Origin: Simmondsia chinensis
Lineage: Eukaryota > Streptophyta > Magnoliopsida > Caryophyllales > Simmondsiaceae
Direction: 5' to 3'
Assembly: GCA_018398585.1 (NCBI GenBank)
Contig: JAGTTD010000010.1
Coordinates: 19,094,005 to 19,158,004, forward strand
DNA: 64,000 nt
Part shown: positions 45,146 to 55,727 of the stretch, piece after piece
Layout of the letters: each line of letters starts with the position of its first letter
Numbering within the stretch: position 1 is the stretch's first letter
Notes under the pieces: generated by a model
What the model was told of the DNA's origin: nothing
The model's database searches: none
The model's input: the letters and a program-made list of their open reading frames with translations, nothing else
Made by a program: the position numbers and the translations under genes

Positions 45146-45746
45146 AAACAGGTTGAGGAACATCAATCTAAGATTGATTCTGAGGGAGGATCAAATAGCG
45201 AAAGTACAGATGCATTTGATGAAGTAATGGGTGATGAGCATCCGAGTCGTATCCATCTATTTTGAAGGGGTGTTACTCAGAGAGATCTTAAAGAGATGGT
45301 TCAAGTGGGTGGAGTTCAAGTTCCAAAAGAGGTTAAGGAGTCCATGAAGGCTGACATTAAAGCTGAATCGACGAAAGAAGTTATGCAGGAACTGGTCTCT
45401 AGACTTGCCTTAGTAATCCCAAGTTTAAGCAATCTTGATCCCCATGTACTTCAAACCTTGGTAGAAGGATCACCTGGAAATGGTCAATGTACTACTCGAA
45501 ATGTTGCTTCTTCATCAGGTGCTGCAAATGAGGTATATTAGTGCTTTAGTTCTATTTTTAACTCAAAAATGATCATATCTCTCAACGATTCTTCATGTAA
45601 AACTAAAAAAATCATTTTTTTCCTACATCTCTTTTGTTGTATAAGACTCTAATACTGCTACTTAGGCTCATTTTATACGTTTTTGGTTTCAGGGTGGTGA
45701 GGATCTCGATAATATTGATGGACACGCAGCCAATAAAGGAACATAG
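45146..45746 (+). pseudogene. CACTA (En/Spm-type) transposase, last two exons
   Basis: Exon 45146-45532 reads KQVEEHQSKIDSEGG, then FDEVMGDEHPSRI...RGVTQRDL, which matches the plant Ptta/En/Spm transposase signature (EVMG.EH.GRVRG.G.GVTP), then a charged helix (EVKESMKADIKAESTKEVM). An intron with GTATAT at 45533 and TTTCAG before 45693 is well formed. The last exon 45693-45746 continues in phase (GGEDLDNIDGHAANKGT) to TAG. One in-frame TGA at about 45263 (HLF*RGV) breaks exon 1. This is the C-terminal, accessory region of the transposase; the catalytic domain is not visible. Confidence 0.75.
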
Positions 45747-46098
45747 TGTGGAGTTTATGGTTATGAACAATGTACTTGATGTGGTTGAATGTAAATTGTG
45801 TTTTTTGATTTTGATTTTGACTTGGTGGTTGTAGACTTTTGTGGGTGTAGGACTTTTTTGGCTTTAATATGTAAAGCTTGATATATTTTAAGGTCTAGAC
45901 TTTTGTGATTAGCAGCTATGTATTTGATTCAGTGGTTTCTTTTGATTATCAACTATGTAATTTGTATTTGGATTATTATTAGTTTTGATGTCGAGCAAGA
46001 TCTTTTGAATGTATGGATGTGTTAAGATATGCTTATGGATTAAGAGGTGTTGGTTTAAACAATTCTTGCAATATATGTCAAAACTGAATTAATAACTA
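45747..46098 (+). other. 3' flank of transposase exons
   Basis: T-rich, no frame of note; could be 3' untranslated sequence of the CACTA transcript. Confidence 0.4.
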
Positions 46099-46400
46099 CA
46101 CTAGTTTTTGTACAAACCATTGCATTAGCAATTTCAAACAGCTGAAATAGTTCATCAATAAACCACTGCAAAAAATAGTATAACCGTTGCATCAAGTATC
46201 TATAAACCACTGCTATAGGACAAAAAACCGCTGCATTAGGTCATAATAAACCACTGCATTAGGTGAAAATAACCGTTGCATTGGCTCATTATAAACCGCT
46301 GCAGTAGGTTAAAATAATTGTTGCATTAGCTCATCACAAACCACTGCATTAGGTTAAAATAACCGTTGCATTAGGTCATTAGAAACCGGTGCATTAGGAT
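46099..46400. repeat. AACC(G/A)(C/T)TGCATTAGG short repeats, about 12 copies
   Basis: A 15-mer family (AACCATTGCATTAG, AACCGTTGCATTAGG, AACCACTGCATTAGG, AACCGCTGCAGTAGG and others) recurs every 20-32 bp with short AT-rich spacers. The stretch begins with CACTAG at 46099. It looks like CACTA subterminal repeats but differs from the TTGGTAA type of CACTA A and B, so it may be the end of a different CACTA. No second terminus is seen. Confidence 0.8.
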
Positions 46401-46686
46401 TCTGCTTGAAGCTCTGGAATTGAGATACAAACTGTCTCCAGGTATATGTCCTTCGTTTATATTCCTGACTTCTTGATGGAGAATACAGGATCAAGACCTA
46501 AATTGGAAACATTCGGAGATTATTATTCTTGATCTCCATCACATGGAGCCTAAATGGTACCGATTACAACCATTCTTTGCACATCCAGATTAAGCATTAC
46601 TTATTCATAACTCCTATCATTGTCATTCTCTCATTGGATAGTTATTGTAAAGACATTTAGGTCTGATTTTAATCCATGATAAATGC
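46401..46686. other. Unassigned spacer
   Basis: Nothing recognised. Confidence 0.3.
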
Positions 46687-46765
46687 CCGTTCCATTCAAC
46701 TCAATGTACATTCCACCCCCCAGACCTTGCTTATGCAGGGGCCCTTGAGACACTAGCTTTATTGT
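46687..46765 (+). mobile_element. RTE/SINE 3' tail fragment
   Basis: TGTACATTCCACCCCCC, CTTGCTTATGCAGGGGCCCTTGAGACAC and a TTATTGTTGTTGTTTGTTG tail match the last ~70 nt of the RTE LINE and SINE family in plus orientation. Strongly 5'-truncated; the target duplication is unclear. Confidence 0.75.
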
Positions 46766-48631
46766 TGTTGTTTGTTGACTCTATTTTAGCGTATAAAATC
46801 AATGATGGACTTCAATTTAATATCTTAAGTTTTCGAAACAATCATTTATTTGACATGGCATCAGAGTTCTTTGATCAAGAGCTCCTAAGTTCGAATTTCA
46901 CAAACCTTACTCTTTGCGGTAACAATTTCAGCACAATGTTTGAATAGGGTTTCTGCATTGTACCCACATTGTACGGATCAACAAGCATTTTCATGAGGGT
47001 GCATGTTAAAGCATAAGTATTCATGGATTGTGTTGAATGAGTCAAATCAGCTCAGACAATATAGCAACTGTGTGAGCGAAAAGATTACATGACCCCCATT
47101 GTTCTTATCGTTCAAGAATCAAATATTAGAAAAATAGGTAAATATTGCCTCTAAATAACCTTGAAAGGCGTTTTATGCCTAGTAAAGTTAAGTTAAAAAT
47201 CAATTTTTTCGATTTGTATGTAGCCTAAAAGTTTGTCAGGATAGGCAGAATGGAGTATTCAGAACCATTTCTTTCATGCCTTTCTGAGTTTTTATAAGAT
47301 AAAAGGTTGATATTGTTATTTTGCAGCATTCCCTTCTGTTATTAATATAAATTATAATGTTATAATTTATTCTATTAGCTAATATTTTAACATTGGTAAG
47401 GAGAAAGAAAACCTTAGAGCCTCCTTTGGGACCGGAAAGGCCTAAGGCCTTCGCCCTATTAAGAAGAGAAAAAACAATCTAGCGGGCAATTCCGAATCAT
47501 AAGATCAGTTTGCCCGTGCCAGCGGTTAGTACACCAATATGCTGCCTTGTAACTTCACATAAACAATGATTGAAAGATGTACTAGAAGTAAAATAGGTCA
47601 TAGATTTGAATCGAATATCAGCTCCACCCAATGGATTTGCGTTTAGATTTGTGTTGAATTCTTTTAAAATAAATGGTTCTTTTTGGTTTTGGGTAGCATC
47701 AATGATTTTTGGATTGGATTTGGATGAAGGCAAATTTGATCCAAATTCAATGCGCGGATGACCCTAGATAAGTGGGAGAAGCCCAAGGGGCACCTGCACA
47801 AGATGGAGGCTTGCGGGCTTATGGGCATGCATAGCCCTTAGATAAGGAAAAAGGCTATCAGCTAAAATACAAGAGAACACAAAATGTCATCATAAATAAA
47901 TCTTAACCAAAATAAAATAAAATAAATTAAGGGACCAATTTGATCAAATTTATAAATATTAGGAACCAACACTCAGGACATTGGAAAATGTGTATTTAAG
48001 TCAAAATTGAGTTATGTCTTATGACACGTTTGAGTTTCTTACAGTAATTATCTAATATCTAACTTCAGTTTATACCTAAATTCTACTTATGCTTTAGTTA
48101 AGAAGACTTTTTTTAAATATTTTTTGGATTTTTTATATTTTTTGATAGAAATAAAAGAGATATGGACCTAACTTAAGTGATGGTTATAGTGACGGAGTAG
48201 GACTCACAGAAATCTTTCCTTATACACTTAAAAAGTCAGCAACTAGGGTGGAGAAAAATCCAAGAGCTTAGTAGTCCACTTACAAGCCTAAATCAATTAG
48301 GTTTTTAATATACCAAATCAATTGAGCGTGTTTCTTAAAGCCCGTGTTCGTATTTTTCAGCTGAAGTCTCTTCTAGATGTCCCACATTCTCTTGGATAAA
48401 GCTTGGTGCCCACGCATCTGAAATTACGCTCCAAGTAATTGTCTCAAGCTTGGAAACTACCTGTCTTGCGGCCCTCTTGGTAGTCCTTTGAGCTCGAGCT
48501 CCCTTTACTCTTTAACCATCTCGAGCCTGAAGTGGATGATACCCCTGTTAGGATGATAAACTTCTCAAGATGTTGGGCTTGAGATGCCATTGTCATAGCA
48601 CATAAAGATTTGATTCTCCTCAAGGAGGACC
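46766..48631. other. Unassigned region
   Basis: No element identified. The block 47400-47770 is more balanced in base composition than its AT-rich flanks and holds a 78-codon minus frame (47497-47733; SMTYFTSSTSF..CEVTRQHIGVLTAGTGKLIL) that I do not recognise. It might be an organellar or captured fragment. 48350-48631 lies just beyond the truncated RT and could be gypsy sequence. Confidence 0.35.
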
Positions 48632-49063
48632 TCACGTGACAAGCACGTGGCACTTTGCCCAAACCGACGTCGTCCCGACCCCCTCATAATAAGGGTGTAA
48701 CCAGTATGTGGCACCAACGTTTTTCAACCCAAATGGCATAGCCACACACTCAAAGGTTCCTATTAATCTAGGACATTTAAATGCTGTTTCATGGGTATCC
48801 TTTAAAGAAATCATAAATTGGTAGTACCCACAATAGCCATCTATAAGGGATAAGACCCTATGCGTTGAGGCTGAATCAATGAGAACATCAACTATTAGCA
48901 CTGGATATTCATCCTTTAGGGTGGCTGCATTTAGATCTCTAAAATCAATACAGACTCGATTTTTTCCATTCTTTCTGATAATAGGAATAATATTTGCCAA
49001 CAACTTAATGTACCTGGAAATAAATTTGGCCTTTAAGAATCTTTCAATCTGATCTTTGACCAA
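48632..49063 (-). pseudogene. Gypsy reverse transcriptase, N-terminal half
   Basis: 143 open codons: QIERFLKAKFISRYIKLLAN, VCIDFRDLNAATLKDEYPV, HRVLSLIDGYCGYYQFMI, AFKCP, and VAMPFGLKNVGATY, RT blocks 1-5 in order. The Asp of block A (FRDLN.. / SLIDGY) is present. After MPFGLKNVGATY homology is lost, so the YIDD box, the thumb and RNase H are missing. Confidence 0.9.
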
Positions 49064-49230
49064 ATCTATACTTCTTGGGACATCCTTCTTTGGGCCTGAT
49101 TTATAGGCCTTGAGCGTAGCTTTATAGGAAGCCCATGCTTAACCCCTTTCCTGTCTAGGCCAAGCATTTCACGATGATCCCAAGCAAAGCAGTCCTTGAA
49201 CTCACGAAGCAAGGTCAAATAATGCTTCCT

Positions 49231-49440
49231 CTACTCTTCAAAAAGTAGAACACTCATATATGGGTCCTCTGTTGAGCCCAAGTTAACCTCGAGGAGGGGC
49301 TCTTCAAATTTAGCCCTTAAATCCTCCATCTTAGCTAGTGCCGCTCTTAGGTGAGATTGCTCCAGCTCTTTTTCTTGTATTATCTGGACCTCGAGGCCAT
49401 TTTTACCAAATGGCTGCTCAACCCATAGTTGGTCCTCCAC
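49231..49440 (-). pseudogene. Gypsy protease-RT linker
   Basis: MEDLRAKFEEPLLEVNLGS matches the linker at 20213-20434 and the general Tat phrase PL.EVNLG. It then ends at a stop before the FISALL-equivalent. Confidence 0.75.
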
Positions 49441-49718
49441 ATGCTAAGCCACGAGCTTTTCTATAGCTGAGGAAACGGCCCTTTGAGCCATTAATGGGAG
49501 GTCCTAGCTCTCCCACATAAGGCTTCTAGTGTGCCTTGAAGGTCCTCTTCTTCTAGAAGGGCTCTCATGCATTCCCAGAATTCAGAGTCTTTAGACTCCA
49601 CATCCATTTTATCAACCTCAAGTTCAGTAAGCAGCTTTCAAGGATATGGCTATCATTTCTTGATGTTAGGCAGACTGACAAGTGGTCCTTATGACATCTT
49701 GTGGTCCCATGTGTCTTT

Positions 49719-50415
49719 TTAGAATTTTACAACATAGTTAGAGCAAACCATGAATGGCTTGTTATCTACCATAACAACCTCATATTTGTCATGGTTCAAA
49801 AAGATTAACGATTGGTGAAGTGAAGAAGGGATACAATAATTGGCATGTAGACAATCTCTCCAAAGCAAAGCATTATAGCTTGAGGTAGTATCCACTACAA
49901 AGAAAGCTGTTAGCATGCTTAAACTGCCAAAAGTTAACTCAATCGGGATGACCCCTTCAGACTTAGAGGTGGCTTCAAAAAGCCACAAATTGCAACATCT
50001 GAAGTTATAAAATCATCTCGAGATTTACCAATGACCCCAACACATATGAAGGCAAGACATGGGTGGAAACACCATTATTTAACAAGACCTTATTCACCAG
50101 AACGGCATCGAATTTAGCCTTGGTGTATAGAGGCTTGATGTGTTTATTGGCAGTTCTAACATCAACCTTCTCAAGGAGTGATCCAAACTGTATTTGGACC
50201 CCTTGGTCTGTTTCTTTCTTAGGGTTGCCATTTGATGGCACATCCTGATCTTGCTTTTGAGAATTTCCATTAGTTAGCATGACCAGGTCTAGAAATTGGT
50301 CCTTTAGCTCAATTCTTAGAGTCTGAGATTCCTTTATCAGTGTGGGGAAATCTTCTTCTTGGAAGTCATTCTCTATGTCATACCATGTTGGCTTAACATG
50401 GCTGAGAGGTTCCAC
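49719..50415 (-). pseudogene. Gypsy aspartic protease region
   Basis: 50005-50415 contains HIKPLYTKAKFDAVLVNKVL, then LLNNGVSTHVLPSYVLG, the active-site segment in which the catalytic Asp of LVDNGA is Asn. 49719-49988 continues with GVIPIELTFGS, TAFFVVDTTSSYNALLWRD and LHANYCIPSSLHQ, the conserved protease C-terminal half of Tat elements. A frameshift at about 49995 separates the two. The active-site change and break mean no activity. Confidence 0.85.
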
Positions 50416-50496
50416 TAAATTGATGCTAAGAGGGCTGCACTTCTCCTCATCATTAGATGATCTTTGAGCTAATGAATTCTTTGCTACCTAATCCCA

Positions 50497-52010
50497 CTAA
50501 AATTCTTTAGCCTCAGAAGATGAGAGACTAGCCCATCTCTCAAGTTTCTTGCGTGGCTCACATTTGTAAGTGGTGGTAAAAGGCCTAGATTCAGTTACTG
50601 GATCCTTGAGATCCATATAATCTATGCACCTGTCCTTGCGGACTCTATCCTCTTCCTCATAGAGCCTAGTCAAGCAAGTGTCAAACAGGGCTCTTCGTTG
50701 CACCATTTTCTTCTACAGTTGCCTTCTTTTTTGAGTTTGTGTAGGTTGGAAGGACTTATATCCTCTTGGTCAAGGTGATTCCTTCTCCAAACATTATCAA
50801 AATGAACCTTTGAAGGCTGTCATCCTGACTGTTGTGGTCTTTGATTAGTGTCCATATCAAGTAGGTGGTGCTTTGGATTTCTCCTCGGGTGCTTAGTCCT
50901 TGTAATGATTTGAGCTTTGGAGGTGAGACCTCGAGAGGGCCCAACCCATGAAGCATTCTTAGAGGGAGCTGGTTTTGGCTTTGGGTAAAGGCTCAGCTTT
51001 GTAATTGCAGATACCAACTTGTGACCACAGCCTCCACAGAGGTCACGAGTTAGACGCATGAGATTTTTCGATGCCTCTTTTCGGTGGTAAAGACTGCTTT
51101 CCAATAGTCATCAGAGGATATTCCCATGGCTAACTCTTCTTCACAAGAGAGAATAATAGCTCCTTCCTCCAGCTACTTTTTTAAGAACCAGCTAAAAGTG
51201 GCACAGTCACACGTCGAATGTGTAGCCATAATGTGCCTCTTGTAGTAATCACTTGTTAATTCTATTGAGGTTCTGGGAATCTTGAGCCCCCCTCTCTCTA
51301 GTAGCCTATCAAACAAAGAGTTAGCTACTACCAGACTCTCTTTGTCTTCGCTCATCCTGCATAGAGACCTACCATTAGTTTCGCTATCACGAATACTGCA
51401 AGGTTTTACTACCTTAATTATATTCACTTAGACAGGACTAGGGAAAGGGTCTTTGTCAACTCCGACTTGTCCTTCTCTAAAGAGGATTAATTCCCTTGCC
51501 TCAATGGCATCTTGGACCATATTTCTAAAGATCATGCAATTCTTCGTTGAATGAGTCAACAAATCATGCCATTTACAGTATATGTTTTATTTTGTTGAAT
51601 TAGGGTCAGGTGTCTTGTGTTTACCCCTAATTTTGAGTTTATTATTTTCATTGAGCCCATCAAATATGACATCGACTCTTGAGAGATCAAATGAGTATTT
51701 CCTCATGTCTTAGGATTCATAAGTCTTCCTGGTTTTGATATATTTCTTATCCAAAGGATAACAAACCATGGGAAGCTCTTTGACATACTCAGCAATGTCA
51801 ATCTCACATGGAGGATCTTCATCCTCATCAATTAAGTCATGTATGTAAGTCCCATGCACATTATTTTTCTTAAGGCTCTCTTGTTTTAGGACAACCTCAT
51901 ATCTAGCGGCACATTAAGCTAACTGTAGAAGCATCGTGAAGTTTGTACCTTCAAACCTCTTCCTAAATTCAATCTCCAAGCAATTCAAGGCTAGCTTCAC
52001 ATATTATTTC
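50497..52010 (-). pseudogene. Gypsy gag region
   Basis: Fragmented minus frames cover the C-terminal gag of Tat/Ogre elements. They include LEIEFRKRFEGTNFTMLLQLA, ARYEVVLKQE, YSFDLSRVDVIFDGL, YCKWHDLLTHSTKNC (the conserved CKWH..H.T..C zinc-finger-like motif), FRNMVQDAIEARELILF, then a basic spacer (50820-51104) and 50497-50706. At least five stops or shifts occur. The N-terminal gag is missing beyond 52010. Confidence 0.8.
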
Positions 52011-52319
52011 ACCAAATCCTAGGGCACTAAAGTGTAATCTTACCTTCTATATAGTACCACATAAATAAACAACAAATGGCAATTGGAAGAGATTTTGAAA
52101 ATTATGAATTATTTAAGGTCTTATTAGTGTATGGAATTGGAGTCTAGAACTCAAGCTAAATTGAAATTAAGGTCCAAAATTCAATTATGTTATTTGGTTC
52201 ATCTGTTGGAATTTGAATTAAAATTCCATTGGCTAATTATATGGAATTGAGTATTAACCAAAAATCATACATTCCAATTTCATGACGAGAAGGAAAGGAA
52301 CTACAATTTTATAATAACT
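52011..52319. other. Unassigned AT-rich spacer
   Basis: Repeats of GGAATT / AATTCCA words; nothing else recognised. Confidence 0.3.
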
Positions 52320-52990
52320 CAACTGACTTGAAACCCAAGATGATCCACAAAACTGAAGATGACTTGTAGCTGAAGCACCCAACTCAACCTAAATTTGTGA
52401 AAATGAGGCAACTTGAATCACTCAAACCCGAATTAACATAACTTAATCTAACTCAACATTGGAAATGACCAAACCTGATAGACCTAAAATTCGAGACGAC
52501 TCAAAAAATGAAATGACATTACCTAACTTGGACCTAACTTAAATGTGACCCAACGAAGCTAATCCAAAATTCAAGATACTCCAACCTAATTGACCCAAAC
52601 TAGAGTTGATTCATACTCAAAATAACCTAATTTGACTTAGTCTGGCCCAAATTTGACCTAATCCTAGGCAACCCAAATTTTATAATGATGTAATCCGATT
52701 GATGTGAAAAAAAAAAAACACCCATAAATCACATTATACCAAATGCAAACCCAGCCCATGCTAACTGAATCCTAAAATGAACCCTTCTACTTAATTCAAA
52801 ATCTGAGATGACTTCAACAAGATATGATCCGACTCAACTAAAACCTGACGCAGTGTTGACTCAGAGCTCGATAAGATTCAAACCCGAAAAAATCTGATCC
52901 AGCCAAAATCCAACCTCGCTTGACCCATGCCCTGAATGATCTAAGCTTAATTTACCCAAAACATGAGGCAATTTGTTATAAAATTACAAT
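52320..52990. repeat. Degenerate ACCCAA/AACCTGA-type low-complexity repeat
   Basis: Words such as ACTCAAC, GACCCAAA, AACCTGA, AACCTAATT recur at short irregular spacing over ~670 bp, resembling a very diverged short tandem repeat. No exact period could be fixed. Confidence 0.55.
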
Positions 52991-53390
52991 TCAAGCTTCT
53001 AATTCCTTTGATTATCCAAGTAATGGAATTTTAATTTCATCCTAATTCCATTTTCATTAGCATTAGAATTAGAATTGTTATTGCACATTTGAATTCCAAT
53101 TCTTATGTGTCAAAGAGAGGTTGAGGATTTTACTCAAAATTTCCAATTGAAAGAAATAAAACGTTTGATTTTACATTTGGATGGTAAATTAGATTTTGCT
53201 TTTTTATGCATGTATTAGGTTGAATTATTTACTTTCCCTATGGGTTGAACTAGTCTAGAGTTTAGTTTAATTTACATAACGCCAGCCCAGGCCATTAAGA
53301 GATTGAGCCACCTAGTTCCAGTTGATTATGCGAAGGAAATTAGAGGAATTTTAGAATAAGGTAAACAAAAATCTGGGTTTTAGTTTGTTT

Positions 53391-53406
53391 TATATATATA
53401 TATATA
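53391..53406. repeat. (TA)8 microsatellite
   Basis: TATATATATATATATA within AT-rich sequence. Confidence 0.9.
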
Positions 53407-53541
53407 GAAAATTATTTATGTGTCAGTATATAAGAAAACAAATATAATACGTGATATGATTGGATAAACATCTTATAAGATTATTATCTATTCCCTAATA
53501 TATCCATGTAATTTGTAATAAGGGGGAAGAAATTAGAAGAC

Positions 53542-53757
53542 AGGCTTAAAGAAATGCAAATCCGGAAGGTGATGACCCTTAGTCAAGATATTCACTAGTT
53601 GATAATTAGTCAGTTTGTACCCGCACTCAGATATCATCCTGATTTTGAGCACATGTAAAAGAAGACGAGCAATTGTTTCATATAAATTTTCTCATGAAGT
53701 AGCCACTAAAAGATAGGCTCAAAGAAATGCAAATCGAGAAGGTGAACGACCCCTCAG
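53542..53757 (-). pseudogene. Copia RNase H end, tandemly duplicated (first copy and start of second)
   Basis: The minus strand reads MISECGYKLTNYQLVNILTK, then LPDLHFFKP, equivalent to the copia RNase H end (..QLADIFTKAL...F..L..KL). A second copy starts at 53715, 173 bp further on, and is interrupted at 53763 by LTR element 2. It resumes at 58104 and runs to about 58235. Confidence 0.75.
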
Positions 53758-53762
53758 TGAAG
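53758..53762. other. Target site duplication TGAAG (left)
   Basis: TGAAG precedes LTR element 2 and is repeated exactly at 58104-58108. Confidence 0.9.
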
Positions 53763-54156
53763 TGTTATGATTCAAGAACGATCTTGAATCATAATATTGA
53801 TAGGATAGAGTTTAAATGAGAAGAGAAGCGAAAGGGGATAAGAAATAGAGAGAGAGTTTAGATGAGAGAGAGAAATAAAGAATTTTCGTTCATCAATAAT
53901 GAGATTACAATCTAGATCAACCTATTTATACTAAAGGTATGCCTAAGGCGGTTAGCTCAATACAATGCACCAAGACACTTCTCCTAACCGACATAACCTC
54001 CTCTAGCTGCCACTCTTGACCATGCCAACTAACAATTTGACTTACATGGCTAATCCCTTTGCAAAAATGCTAAATTGACTCCTTCTATTGAATTAAACTA
54101 ATCTATTATAACCTTTACGTTATTAGTACTTAACCCCATATCCTAGAATCATAACA
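53763..54156 (-). repeat. 3' LTR of LTR element 2
   Basis: Plus-strand TGTTATGATTCAAG to GAATCATAACA. Contains the complement of a TATAAATAGG box near 53930. Confidence 0.93.
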
Positions 54157-54172
54157 ATATTCCCCCCTTAAG
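54157..54172 (-). other. Polypurine tract of LTR element 2
   Basis: Plus-strand ATATTCCCCCCTTAAG, i.e. CTTAAGGGGGGAATAT on the coding strand, next to the 3' LTR. Confidence 0.85.
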
Positions 54173-54707
54173 AGATTCTTGTTCCAAGAATCTTAGTAGA
54201 GAGCGGAGACTTTGAAGAGCACTTATTGTTGTACAAGAAGGAGCTGAATTTGATGAACCCCTTGCCGAAATTTGCAGCTGAAGAGAGCTTGCAGATGGAC
54301 TTTAGCTTCAAGTCTAAACTACAGAAATGCCAAAGTCTTGCTATTGTTGTTGTTGCAATTGCTGTTGCATTATGAGGGAACAACTTGCATATATCCTCCC
54401 AATTGCAAGGTTTCAGAAATAAATCTTTTGCTTGCTTGATGCTCACGTGAAGTACCATAATCATGAGATGAATACTAATTTTTATCTTCCACATTAAAAC
54501 CTTCCAACTAGGTGCATCAATATCTGAAATGATAACATATTGATCCACTTCACAAGCTTCCAAAACCGGATCTGTCTCAGCCTCTTGCTTGATACTACCA
54601 ATAGAGCAACAATTCAGAGCTTCTGATTTCAGATTCCACTCTCCAGCTTCAATTAACTTGCAAATGTACTTCTTGTCGTGGTTGCTGAAGAGAGCAAGTT
54701 CACTCAT
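54168..54707 (-). CDS. Conserved 3' protein of LTR element 2, part 2, unknown function
   Basis: 179 codons, open. The segment AKDLFLKPCNWEDICKLFPH near residue 92 matches AKDFIVKPCK.EDICKLFTH in element 1, and the last residues STKILGTRIS match SNKILEDKNL. The start is in the middle of the family's 3' block: the preceding frame (54732-55166) ends at a TAG shortly upstream, so the two may once have been one protein. Cys-rich with a central hydrophobic helix (WKIKISIHLMIMVLHVSI). I do not recognise a family; an accessory retroelement protein and a captured host fragment are both possible. Confidence 0.5.
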   Translation of the reverse strand: MSELALFSNHDKKYICKLIEAGEWNLKSEALNCCSIGSIKQEAETDPVLEACEVDQYVIISDIDAPSWKVLMWKIKISIHLMIMVLHVSIKQAKDLFLKPCNWEDICKLFPHNATAIATTTIARLWHFCSLDLKLKSICKLSSAANFGKGFIKFSSFLYNNKCSSKSPLSTKILGTRIS

Positions 54708-54731
54708 ACTGCGAGAACAAGCTGTAAACTT

Positions 54732-55166
54732 CTATTGTAGTAGCTTTGCCCCATAAATTGCAGCCAACATCCTCAGTTCCAATAACCCACACACTCCTAT
54801 GATGCAAGAAGTTTCTCCTCTGCTGAAAACATTACTGAAATCAGTCACTTTTATGACATTAAATTGATACATAGCTATTTTAAATTCAGGAGTCCCTTGA
54901 GCTGTACTAAAACCAATTAAGGTAATCTTAGCATCCTCAAGTGTTACTTCCCAAGGACTAAATTGGTTTTGGTCCTTGCTAACATCAATGCAGACGTCCA
55001 CTCCTTCCACCTGCCAAGACCTGATGAAAGTGCACCAAAAACACCTAGCAATTTGCTTCCCGTTGCAACAATCCAGGTCAAATTCTTGAACAATTAAACT
55101 TCGAGCAAAGTTCTCAAGTGTCATGGTCGAACTCCAACGAGATTCTTTCATGGTTTGAACCATCAA
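54732..55166 (-). CDS. Conserved 3' protein of LTR element 2, part 1, unknown function
   Basis: 144 codons. The C-terminal third, VTDFSNVFSRGETSCIIGVC then LLELRMLAA, aligns with RTDFSKVFSRRTDWCCI..FLEFRMMAE in element 1 (16342-16767). The middle has a WEV.LEDAKITLIGFS segment, and in element 1 the equivalent is LGVALLDVKGTLVYFS. The alternating hydrophobic pattern suggests beta strands. The start Met is uncertain, since the frame may open upstream. No known motif. Confidence 0.5.
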   Translation of the reverse strand: MMVQTMKESRWSSTMTLENFARSLIVQEFDLDCCNGKQIARCFWCTFIRSWQVEGVDVCIDVSKDQNQFSPWEVTLEDAKITLIGFSTAQGTPEFKIAMYQFNVIKVTDFSNVFSRGETSCIIGVCGLLELRMLAAIYGAKLLQ

Positions 55167-55727
55167 GGTAGCCTCTAACTACCTTCAGCCTGCAGCTCAC
55201 AAAATCCAGACTTTTCACAAATTCATCAGCTCTTGTTTGAATTTCATTTTGGCTACTGTGCACATATGATTCTCTGCAGCCATCTTAATTCAAATGAACA
55301 AACTCTAATCTCTCATCAACAAGAACAAGTATGAATGAAAACACTTTAGCCGATGAAACCACTGGAACATCAAAACAGTATGAACATCGCAAGATCAAGG
55401 GCAGATCTGCTCTTGACTTCTCTACAGAAGTGCATACTTATTTCAGCTGGAATTGATCTTAATTCCTCACTGATTTCTTCAATTAAAGCATTTTGATGAT
55501 TGCTAACAAACTGATTAATTACCTTAACTTGTATGTAACCTTGAAATATACTTAATTAACAATACTCATCATCATCCTCTTGTATTTGTGAAATAGATTC
55601 AAAGATTCAGGGGCCTTACATTGGCTTGTATTTGAAGAAGGTTTTATTTACTTTTGGCTTGACCAACCAAAGCATCTTACTCTTGATCCAAACTCCCTGT
55701 TAATTCAGCACAAGAAACCTTCAAAAT
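55167..55727 (-). other. Interior of LTR element 2 between coding blocks
   Basis: No long frame; stops in all minus frames. Probably coding in the ancestor, to judge from position. Confidence 0.4.

Larger units (their letters stand above)
48632..52010 (-). mobile_element. Second Ty3/gypsy (Tat/Ogre-like) remnant: gag, protease, partial RT
   Basis: On the minus strand from 52.0 kb downward the order is gag, linker, protease, spacer and RT, after which it is cut off before the RT catalytic box. It is the same lineage as 13145-21660, with matching protease and linker segments. No LTR was identified on either side. Many stops. Confidence 0.85.

Noticed and set aside
42371..46400. Single complete CACTA element ending at the 15-mer repeats
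   Set aside because: The subterminal repeats at the two ends are of different types and no TAGTG terminus was found, so a single element is not supported.
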